DNA of 64,000 bases, taken from positions 62,001 through 126,000 of the forward strand of contig MU404078.1 in NCBI GenBank assembly GCA_022695795.1. The letters run 5' to 3'. The notes under the pieces were generated by a model, which ran no database searches, was not told the origin of the DNA, and saw only the letters and a program-made list of their open reading frames with translations. Both the position numbers and the translations under genes were made by a program. The DNA is from Biscogniauxia marginata. Its lineage: Eukaryota; Ascomycota; Sordariomycetes; Xylariales; Xylariaceae. Shown here piece by piece: positions 44,414 through 53,341 of the stretch (positions within the stretch are counted from its first letter, which is position 1; each line of letters begins with the position of its first letter).

Positions 44414-47400
44414 TCAAACATCAGTCATTTCGGTATCAAGGGACATTGGTTCGACGATCTCATCAGCGGGCCCCCAGTTACCCTCAAAAACTGTGGCTCC
44501 AGCTCGTTGACGGGCCGCAACCCAGCTCATTGCCTCCAAGTCGAGCAGTTGATAAACAGTAGGTCGAGCTGCCGGTTCGGTTGCGAGCATCGCCCTCACA
44601 ACTGTGTCAAGAGAGCTTTGATGGTCAGGGTCGCTCATGAAAACGGGCGGTTCTTGGAGCTCATTCTTTCGTCCCAAGCCGAATATATCTCGTGGCGCCC
44701 GGTTCGGGGTTCTAAGACTGTAGGCAGGGCGAGCATTGCCTGTTACATGGTCGTCTTCCGAACTGACATTGCGTTCACCCTCGTCGACCGGCGTACCAGT
44801 AGCATCGCGCATAACTGTAGTCGCATCCTGGGTAAGGATTGGAACCTCGGAAAAGTCTCCTTCTCTCAACGCCGCCCAGGTCGCTCCGTTCTCCGGCAGC
44901 TTGACATTAGCCGCGATTTCGAGCATAATGAGCCCGAGGGAGAATACATCAGCTGGTTGGCCGACATCCGATCGAAGAGCTTCGGGGGCTAAATATTCGC
45001 GATCTCCCTCATTATCGTCAAGTCCTTTCTCAGCAGGCAGAGCCGTAGCCAATCCAAAATCTCCAATCTTAAGGGTACCATCGAAGCTGATCAGTACATT
45101 CGCAGGTTTCAAATCGAGATGAATGAAACCCGCAACATGAATATGTTTTAATCCCTGCCGAACATGGTCAGTTTCGCTCCCGAAATAGTACGATGTCGAG
45201 CATTCATTTACCTGGCTAATTTCAAGGAAGATTTTCCAGATTCTGAAATCATCCAATCTGCCCTTTACACCGACAAGTGATAGGAAGTAGTCAAGGCTTC
45301 CTTCTTCGCAGTACTCTGTCTGAATGTAAAGGCTATGGTTGTCTTCCCAGCTATTGATAAGCTGCAAAACATGATCACAACCTCGAAGGGCGTTCAACGC
45401 GGATACTTCGCGTAATCGAAGGGACCTGTCCTTATCACCCTGGAGTGGTAGGAGTAGTTTCTTGACAGCGAAAACTTTGCCCGCGAAGGGAGTTGGTGGC
45501 GAGCGGTGTGTAGGGGTGCTGAAGAAGCTACGCTGTGTTGTTGAAGGCGGAGGGGCATTTTCTGCGACTTTGAAGACTTGCGAGAACTCGCCCTTTCCTA
45601 TGAACTCCACTTTCCCGAAACGTGATAATAGGGACTCATCTAGATCATAGACCGACATGCCATTTATAGGAGTGATGGCACGTCGATCGAGAGACGGGAA
45701 CGTTTCTTGTCGCGTAGTTGGGGTAGCTGGCGGGAAGACGGACTTCCGTCCACTACTGCCAGGGAAGAGGAAGCCCTCAGAGGCGTTTGAGATGGATAGG
45801 CGGCTTGCGTCGGGAGGGACTATACTGGCATCCTGCGGTGTTCGAGGCGAGTTTTGCTCTGGGATCTCCATACACTCCAAAGGGCTTGCTGGAATTGTGA
45901 TAGTATTCTTAGCAAAGTGAACGTTTGTAGAAGGCTTGGTAGAAGAGTCTGGCGTAGTCTCAAGCGGCGCAGGCGTGGAGAACGATCCTCGCTTCGCTCG
46001 AGATCGACTAAACGACGGCAAGGAAATGGATTTGTTAGGGGTTATCCCCGGAACAACAGACGACGGTATAGTAGAAGTGCCACCTTGAGAGGGAGCCTCT
46101 ACCTCATCTTGTCTGTCATTACAGGACCCTTGTGGAGGGCTGTACTTACAACTAGCACCTGCATCCTGCTGCCAGATTGACCCAGTAGCAAATGCGGATG
46201 TTGGCGCAGGCGTATATCGGGTTGTAGTAGGGCTCTCATTCGACAGCTGGCTCAAGTTATTTGGGTTGGGTGTCACGAGCTGATGTTTCGTTGGTGTTAG
46301 TGGTAGCTCGCCGTCCATGGTAGTCGGGCACTCATCAAAGGCCTTGGTCGGGCTTCTTCCATCATCGCTGTAGAGGCTGAGAAGGCTCCCCTTGCGACTA
46401 TGTCTAGGGTTAAATCCATTGAAGAGGAGAGGACGAGTTGGCTCGCCGAACTGGTGGAGGGACTGGCTAGATGAATGGTTAAGTGGGGTTGAAGGAGCCC
46501 CGAATGTATGTCTGATGTGCCTGCCTCTTGCCTTGGGATTTCCCGTGGCGGGAAGCGGAGGGTAGGTAGCGAAAATATTGGCCTGTTTCTTACAAGGGGT
46601 GTCGGGAACGGGTGCACCAAACCCTGCCCCCGAGAGGCCGAGTTCCGGATGGCGATTCACCTTGGAAACCAACCCGGTGGATGCGAAAGCTCCCTCGTAC
46701 GGTCGCGCGTGCTTGTAGTCTGGGGTAGAAACACTTGCGACCGCTTGGCTTTGCTGCTCGGGTTTCGGGCGCAGAGCACCAGGCGGTAAACTCCTAGAGA
46801 AGTTCACCGGTGCTCTCGGCTTATTGCTAACCGGAGGATGAAAGTGCGTTGGCGAGTCATCGTCGAAACTCGAGTTAGATGATGAGGTAGTTAGAGTGCG
46901 AGAAAGGGGATGAGGCTGGTGTGACTGCGTGTTGAGGGTATGCGCCGAGGGGTTTGGTAGAGGGCCCTGTGTATTGAAAGGGCTGTCTCGAGGTAGCGGA
47001 GGCACGAACTGATCCGTAGACAGGCGCGGACGATTCTTCGCGTTTGGAGCTGCCGCTTCATTTGAGGCCTGAGCCAGCTGCAGAGCCGCCTGTCGTCGTC
47101 CCCACGATGTTCGCTCATTCGTATGGCGTTGCTGAAGAGTGGACCGGCGAAGCGACCCAGTTCTGCGTGGCATTGAAGAAGGGGAGGGCGAGGCCAACGA
47201 TTCAGTAGCATCGGTCGCACCAGAATCTGTCCAGTCGTACTCGCGAGCCGCATCATCCTGCATGTCTAGGTTGGGTGAGGTAGGACCATGGTCGAATATG
47301 TTGAAATCATTGCCCAAGTTTGCAGGGCCGTAACTGCGACGCTTTGCCTTTGGGCTGCCGGAGAAAGTCTGATCGAGACTCATGGTCGCATCACTTCGCT

Positions 47401-48169
47401 TTAGAGGGCTGGTGACAGGGTGCGGAGTTGGGTTGTTATTGCTGAGATCGGGAAATCGAGAGAGTCCAAGTTGAGACGCGCCGGATATGTCAAGGTGCAC
47501 GCTGTGTCGGTTAGAGGACTTCTCGAAACTCCTGCGAGATGCAGGGCTGCGCGGACTACGCGGACTGCGTGGACTACGCGGGCTGCGCGTGCGAAATATA
47601 TTGATATTTTCCTGGCCAGGAAGTCCAGAGTCGAAAGAAGATGAGCTGGGTGTGGAATTGCCAGAGGTGGAAGCAGCAGTGAGAGCGCGTCGAGATGGGC
47701 TTCTTGGAGAAGTGCGCGTTCGCGAAATTTGTTTAGCTGGAGAAGATCCAGCAGGGCTTTTAGATGCAGATTTAGCGGATCGCAACGAAAGCTTGACGCT
47801 CGGGCGGAAGGGCGTTGCCAGTGGTGATTGCGCGTGTAGAGGGTTTACCGGTGGTGAATGAAGAGGCGTGGTACTTTGACCAGGACCGAAATATTGAGAC
47901 TGGACGCGACGGCAGGATGGCGAGGGCGAGCTTGCATCGGAGCCACTCTGGGAAGTGGTTCGGGCGAGGGGAAACTTGGATGGGGAACGCGACAACGAGC
48001 GCCTCAGAGATCGCAAACCAGCTTGGACATCAACATGATGATGGTGCGGGTGCGTAGGCGAGGGCAGAGTCAGAGTACCACCACCGTTGGACATTTTGTT
48101 TACCGTTGGAGGGGTGGGTAGCCGACAAGACAATGAGGGTGGGGGGTCGGTCGGCGAGGTCGAGGACAA
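44414..48169 (-). CDS. wee1: Wee1-type cell-cycle protein kinase
   Basis: Model: complement(join(44414..45154,45212..48169)), 1232 aa. Wee1 phosphorylates the inhibitory tyrosine of Cdk1 and holds cells in G2. The long N-terminus (about 850 residues) is disordered, Ser/Pro-rich and full of SP/TP sites suitable for Cdk feedback. The kinase domain covers about residues 850-1190: Gly loop GKGEFSQVFKV, VFAVKK lysine, a QTEYCEEGSLDYF hinge, catalytic loop HLDLKPANVL, DFGLA, and the Wee1 hallmark EGDREYLAPEAL. The 57-nt intron (45155-45211) has GTAAAT/GGCAG ends and is a multiple of three without stops; removing it restores the conserved EISQGLKHIH. Unspliced message would insert 19 residues in front of the catalytic loop. 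The kinase domain has an insert near its C-lobe end (about 100 residues from ATGTPVDEGERN). The gene converges with GCP3. Confidence 0.93.
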   Translation of the reverse strand: MSSTSPTDPPPSLSCRLPTPPTVNKMSNGGGTLTLPSPTHPHHHHVDVQAGLRSLRRSLSRSPSKFPLARTTSQSGSDASSPSPSCRRVQSQYFGPGQSTTPLHSPPVNPLHAQSPLATPFRPSVKLSLRSAKSASKSPAGSSPAKQISRTRTSPRSPSRRALTAASTSGNSTPSSSSFDSGLPGQENINIFRTRSPRSPRSPRSPRSPASRRSFEKSSNRHSVHLDISGASQLGLSRFPDLSNNNPTPHPVTSPLKRSDATMSLDQTFSGSPKAKRRSYGPANLGNDFNIFDHGPTSPNLDMQDDAAREYDWTDSGATDATESLASPSPSSMPRRTGSLRRSTLQQRHTNERTSWGRRQAALQLAQASNEAAAPNAKNRPRLSTDQFVPPLPRDSPFNTQGPLPNPSAHTLNTQSHQPHPLSRTLTTSSSNSSFDDDSPTHFHPPVSNKPRAPVNFSRSLPPGALRPKPEQQSQAVASVSTPDYKHARPYEGAFASTGLVSKVNRHPELGLSGAGFGAPVPDTPCKKQANIFATYPPLPATGNPKARGRHIRHTFGAPSTPLNHSSSQSLHQFGEPTRPLLFNGFNPRHSRKGSLLSLYSDDGRSPTKAFDECPTTMDGELPLTPTKHQLVTPNPNNLSQLSNESPTTTRYTPAPTSAFATGSIWQQDAGASCKYSPPQGSCNDRQDEVEAPSQGGTSTIPSSVVPGITPNKSISLPSFSRSRAKRGSFSTPAPLETTPDSSTKPSTNVHFAKNTITIPASPLECMEIPEQNSPRTPQDASIVPPDASRLSISNASEGFLFPGSSGRKSVFPPATPTTRQETFPSLDRRAITPINGMSVYDLDESLLSRFGKVEFIGKGEFSQVFKVAENAPPPSTTQRSFFSTPTHRSPPTPFAGKVFAVKKLLLPLQGDKDRSLRLREVSALNALRGCDHVLQLINSWEDNHSLYIQTEYCEEGSLDYFLSLVGVKGRLDDFRIWKIFLEISQVNECSTSYYFGSETDHVRQGLKHIHVAGFIHLDLKPANVLISFDGTLKIGDFGLATALPAEKGLDDNEGDREYLAPEALRSDVGQPADVFSLGLIMLEIAANVKLPENGATWAALREGDFSEVPILTQDATTVMRDATGTPVDEGERNVSSEDDHVTGNARPAYSLRTPNRAPRDIFGLGRKNELQEPPVFMSDPDHQSSLDTVVRAMLATEPAARPTVYQLLDLEAMSWVAARQRAGATVFEGNWGPADEIVEPMSLDTEMTDV
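47543..47590. repeat. 9-bp tandem repeat in wee1 encoding Arg-Ser-Pro units
   Basis: About five 9-bp units (minus strand, CGY AGY CCR) encode RSPRSPRSPRSPRSP in the N-terminal part of Wee1. It is an in-frame repeat likely to vary in copy number, giving clustered SP phosphorylation sites. Confidence 0.8.
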
Positions 48170-51107
48170 AGACTGGATCGTGGGTTCGGGTTCGGCTTAG
48201 ATATTGCACTGCCGAGCCGCCGACAATGGTATAGGAGGGGCCAGACAATGGCGATCAAACGAGATGTTGATTAGATTGGAATGCTGAGCCGGACAATTAA
48301 TCAGTCGAAGACATTCGGAATGCCAGACCATGTAAGGGCGAGCGGATAGAGGCGACGATTCTTTAGTGGCGACGACTAAGGCTGCTCATGATTGTTTTTT
48401 AGTTCCGTGAGAACACGACAAGGAACGCTGGGTGACGCTGGGGTAGTAGACGACGATAGATCAATCGGCAAAGTAAGACTAGTTGAAACTGCAACTCCCT
48501 CCCTTGCAACGACGCTATAACTTAGGGTAGGCGAGGCAGAGAAAGAGGACGTATGTAATATTGATCGAACGTGGACGAGAGACTCGGGGACGGACACTTC
48601 AACCCAGACACTTCAACCACTCTCACTCAACTCAACTCGACTCGACTCTCGACTCAACCAAGACGTTTCACACGCATACGAGCTAGAGCTGTCGTGATCG
48701 TGATGATGGTGGTTACGATGAGGGGGGTGGTTAGGCAGGAGGGAGTGGAGGAAGAGTAGATGATGAGGAAAGAAAGTCTCCTCGAGCACACACGTACACG
48801 CGCGCGTAGTAAAGTGGTTGCGAAAAAGAGGGGAAGGAGGTTCTCGTCTTGTTTGTGGCGATTATGTGGGAAGAGGTTGGGCGTGGTGGGAAAGATGTGG
48901 GATAAAAGGAGGAAGGAAGATGTTCGCCAAGTGCAACCAGCAGTGGTCGAGATAAATTAGTCGATCAGTGATTATCGTGCGGCAGTAGCACCAGGACTAA
49001 CAATGGAGTGACTGAGTCAAGAGTGCGGCAGGCGCAAATGCAAGTGAATGCGAAAGGGTCAGGTACCTACATGTATGCGGTGTGGTAGGTTAGGTGGGTG
49101 TAAGTGGGTGGAGGAGGGTGCTTTGCGCCTGCCAAGTGAACATGGATATGCGAAAAGCGCGTTTGTTTATTTCGAATGACGCGTGAGGGGAGGCGCGAAC
49201 GCCACAAACTTTAGTCATCAGACCCCTGTTCGAACCGTGGGGCCACCTTTCTTAGGTCTAACCTGGTTGGGCCTGTTTTAGGCACACACACACGCACACA
49301 CACACGCACACGCACACGCACACAAACAAGTGTATTACATTATGTAGGTATGTAGGTAGGTATACTGCTATTGTCAAGAGTACATGAGGTAGGTACTCTG
49401 TACAAATGGAAGCTCCTAACGTAAACATAAAGGCATTCACCCTACCTGGTTAGCAGCTTAGGTCCTCTTCTGCTCCTACCTCTGGCAAAAGTTCCTTCAA
49501 GGTTCTTCCAACTTCCATCCTTTAATCCATTGAAGCTGCATTCCCAAATCCTTATGAACGATTACAATAACACAACAACACAATCCCATTCGTATTTATC
49601 TGGTTTTTCTACTCTCTGTGGTTGGCCCAGCATCATGAATTTACCATCGAAGGACAGACGTGGTTCTCATCCTTGTTGGTGTTTTTCTTGGTTGGGCCAT
49701 CCTCGATATATTCCGTATCCTTTCAATTCCATTGTGCTCTACACGTAGCACCTACCGTGTTACCCAGGTACCTAATGCTATGTCCCTACAATTAATCTAC
49801 CTGGCCACTCTGTGCCCAACTTGCCTGTTTTGTCTCCCCTTTCCCCCTTCGTGTGCGGCCAGTTCGATGAACAAGAGTAAACAGTTCGTCCATTTAGATT
49901 GTATTATATATCTACCCCAATCATGCTATAATTATAGCGCCTCGTGGAAGACGCCACAAGTGCTGGAGCCAAGTCGGATCTGCGCTATTCATCCCATCTT
50001 ATCCTGGCTTGATCCTCATGCAGCCCCGTTGCGGCTCTCTGCCCAATGGATCCCAACCGGCTGCTAGCCTGCGTCATTGGTGCTGATCCGTGTAGACAGG
50101 ACCCAGAGAGGCGGCCTAGGGGCCAATTGCTTACGATTTTCTGTGCTAAGGTCGGAATCCGACCGGTCGGGAAGCTGGACAAAAAGCAGGGTCTTGCCAC
50201 TAGCCGCCATATGTTGTGTCTCCTCCTCCCCCCTTTCCTCCCCCCCTTTACCCTGCCTCCCTTCCCTTCCAGACACAATGCATGCTTAACACATTCTTGA
50301 AACCCGAACATCGAGCAAAAACCATTGAACTTCCATTTCTTGTCACCATGCCCCGTCTTACCAGACAGCTATTGAAAAAGAAAGCCAGGTATGCCGGGGA
50401 CAAATTCAAGCTGTCGCCAGAGAAACTGCCTTGGATAGGAAAATAAACATAAAAGTAAAAATAGATACATCAACAAGTAAATACGATACAGCATACAGCA
50501 TAATCTCGATACGATCGGGTTAATTTTATGAATTTATGCAATCATCTCTCATCCAGTAATATCTTCCCTGAGTTGCCCCTTTCGGTCATCAATACGGGGG
50601 CTCCACTGCGGGAGAGCTCAGACCACGTGGGACTTCATGGTTGCAAAACTTCCCCCGCGCTTTCGAAGCATCTCCCTCATCACCCATCATCACGTCCCGT
50701 CATCACATCACCCAACGTCTCGACAACGCGCTCATTCTGTTCGCATTGAAAGTGACCGCATAAACATACTCATTAAGACTATCTATATACGTATGTCTTG
50801 TTGGCAAAAGCTATACAACATGGAGGCCTCCTTATACGACGGTAGCTGTTTCACCACATGTTGCTTTTGAGACCCCTCCTGGTTATCCGTGTTGTTGTTA
50901 TTATTGTCCGTGTTATCGCAAGCGCTCTTCCGAACTCCATTAGTCGCCGTCCGTGTTGAATCAAGGATCTATCCATTATCGTCTACTTGCTATTAATAAA
51001 AGCAGTAGTTCAAGCCGAGATCCGGCCCTGCTGTTTTTTTGATTAATCGATATGCACCTTGTTTTTTTTTTCTTTGGGGCACGTACCTTGTAGCAAGGCC
51101 CATCACA
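48170..51107. other. Long upstream region of wee1 and 3' side of the BTB gene
   Basis: 2.9 kb without a confident gene. The wee1 leader probably covers much of the first kilobase; a minus-strand upstream frame lies at 48376-48597. A CA microsatellite is at 49282-49325. A small plus-strand frame at 50349-50446 (MPRLTRQLLKKKARYAGDKF, Lys-rich, 32 codons) has a good CACCATGCC context but is unrecognised. Confidence 0.4.
49282..49325. repeat. CA/CG-interrupted dinucleotide microsatellite
   Basis: A run of CACACA units, with four G interruptions (CACGCACA), covers about 44 bases in the wee1 upstream region. Confidence 0.9.
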
Positions 51108-52076
51108 CTAAGGTTCGTCCGTGCCGCCCCCCAGGTTCTCGATAACCTTACTTTTTTTGGTGGGATTCAGTTCGTCCTGATAAGACTCTTCTTTTTTTAT
51201 TTGGTGGGAACTCGCATGCCTTCCAGCACTGCCATTGCTAGCTCCGGGCGCTTCCATAACAAGGGATTCATCCGGTCCCGGAACGTCTCCGTGGTATTTC
51301 GCTGCGATGAGGAGCGCAGGAATAGAGCGCATGGTCTCATCCGACTCGGGAACGGTTTCGTAAAGCTCGTCGACGGCCTCGTAAAACTCATTGTAGATCC
51401 CCTTCATGATTGGTGATGACTCCAGAGATGCCAATGGGTCAGCCTTCACCGTTTCTTGATTTTTGTTGGGGCAGAAAAGCAGCACCTTCTCTGCAGTGCG
51501 GTAGAATCTATCGCGTGCAAGCAGCTTCAGTGCAGGAATCTCGTACTTTGCGGCCATGACGTATACTTGGAGAGAGGTTAGGAGATTGGGCAATCTAGGT
51601 CGAAGAACCTTATCATCCGACAAATCGTGCTCAAGTTCCTCATCCATACTTTTGGCATCCCCATCTAATGAGTCACCATCACTATCGCCCTTCTCTTCAA
51701 AAATGTAGTCACCGTCGTCATCCTCATCCCCATAATCTAGATCCTTGGTGGCGCACGGGAGAGTTTGTAGCTTTCGTTCTACTTTTTCGGGAGACATGAA
51801 CACAACGTAGCTCGGTCGGTCCACGTTTATATACTCGTAGTCGTAGTATGTGCCGTTATAGAGGAATTGAATAACTCTGAACATGATGTACGCATCTTCA
51901 CTACTTAGATCAATCTGAGAACCTACAGGCGTGGAGGTTATCATTGACTTGAAAACGGGGGATTGCGATATAACCGCCCGATGATGATGAATAATGCCAG
52001 TGCTCAATCGAAGTTTGATATCGCAATATTCCTCACTCCTCAAGAGATCGCGTAGATGCGCATAGATAGATGCCAT
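51108..52076 (-). CDS. BTB/POZ domain protein
   Basis: Single exon, 322 aa, starting MASIYAHLRDLLRSEEYCDI. The BTB/POZ domain fills roughly residues 5-110: YCDIKLRLSTGIIHHHRAVI, SQSPVFKSMI, and SEDAYIMFRVIQFLYNGTYY are the expected core helices and strand of the fold. An acidic insert (about residues 115-160, GDEDDDGDYIFEEKGDSD) separates it from a helical part with LQVYVMAAKYEIPALKLLAR, which is the conserved continuation in fungal BTB proteins. The C-terminus is polar and basic (HQIKKEESYQDELNPTKKSK). Fungal BTB proteins of this kind are thought to be dimerising adaptors, some for cullin-3 ligases. No Kelch, MATH or ankyrin repeats are present, so the partner is unknown. Confidence 0.88.
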   Translation of the reverse strand: MASIYAHLRDLLRSEEYCDIKLRLSTGIIHHHRAVISQSPVFKSMITSTPVGSQIDLSSEDAYIMFRVIQFLYNGTYYDYEYINVDRPSYVVFMSPEKVERKLQTLPCATKDLDYGDEDDDGDYIFEEKGDSDGDSLDGDAKSMDEELEHDLSDDKVLRPRLPNLLTSLQVYVMAAKYEIPALKLLARDRFYRTAEKVLLFCPNKNQETVKADPLASLESSPIMKGIYNEFYEAVDELYETVPESDETMRSIPALLIAAKYHGDVPGPDESLVMEAPGASNGSAGRHASSHQIKKEESYQDELNPTKKSKVIENLGGGTDEP

Positions 52077-53341
52077 TGCCGCTTGCCTGACATTCTTGTG
52101 ACAGTGGCGTAGGTAATGTGATATTAGGACGAATAGTCTAGGAGTGTTAAGACGTTGCCGCCCGCAGCGGTTTCAGATATGAATATCTCACTCGAGGTTT
52201 ATGGTGTATTGAGAAAGAATATCAGGTGGCTGTCAAGAATACCAAGAGAGACGGGCATTTCTGCGTAGATACGTGCAACCACGTCGCTGTAATTGGGAAG
52301 GAATACCTATTCCTCGAAGCAGGAGAGGATCGGGTTGAGGGAGCGTGAAGAGTGTTTTTAGATGAAGGAAGAGGGAAAGGCGAGATACAACAAGCGCATG
52401 TACCTAGGTACCTGTTATGATTAAAACGCATTCTAGCCTGCTGGAAAGCAACACCTGCACTGGACAAGCACTTCGCAACTTCCCTAACCTAGGTACCTAA
52501 GTGTGCGCCATCGCAACTGGCTCATCTGACTTACATAGATCGTAGGTACCTGCATTCTCATGATCTACATGTAGGGCGCTTGCTACCTCCTTCAAAATTT
52601 CCCTGTTGGTTGTAGCTACTGGGCTAGGTAGGCATCCCACCCCCCATGTACAACGAAACTACTCCTATAACAATCTACAACACACCAGTTAAAAAGAAGA
52701 ACCCCATGCTTGGGTGTGAAGAGATAGGTATTGCGTATGCACATATCATCGAGCACCACAACGGTGGTTTCGTCGTAAACAGGATACGTCTCATTCTCAG
52801 AAATACCTGCGTCAGTACCAAAGTTATATTTGGCTCCTCCAAACCGTCGGGATCATGCTCGCGCAGTAGGGCGACCACTCCTGAATGCGATCTGCTAGTA
52901 CAGTGTCAAGTTTAAGTTGAAATAATAATATTGCAAACTAACAAAAGAAACCGAGCTTGCCTTGAACGCGACGAGCTTCACAATATCGGCCCCTTCAGGT
53001 GACGGGTAAGTCGTAGATATGTCCCGTGGAGCAAGAGATGGGGAATTTGCTGATATATAAACATTCTGATAGAATTTAACTTAGAAGAACTATACTAACT
53101 CGATTTATAATCTCGTTTGCTGGTCACGGTAAGGGGGGCCGTTGCTCTGAGAGCAGATTGAGATTGTTTAACCTATCATCTTTCAACACAAAGTTGTGCG
53201 GCAAAGACATTACAATATTAACATATTGAATCTTGTATCTTGAAAAAAAATGTATATTCTCTCCCCCTTCCTTTCAAGTTTTCTTTATATCTTCAGACAA
53301 AGGAAAGGAAAATAAATCTATCATGCGGCATTACCTCTAAT
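52077..53341. other. Intergenic region with clustered TACCTAGGTA palindromes
   Basis: Upstream of the BTB gene and downstream of the protease gene. TACCTAGGTA occurs at 52401-52410 and TAGGTACCTA at 52490-52499, with GGTACCTG near 52546. No confident gene; an 89-codon frame at 52646-52915 is unrecognised. Confidence 0.45.

Noticed and set aside
49216..49250. Possible tRNA T-loop (GTTCGAACC) in the wee1 upstream region
   Set aside because: The bases around the loop do not form a 5-bp T-stem, and no anticodon or D-arm was found on either side or strand.
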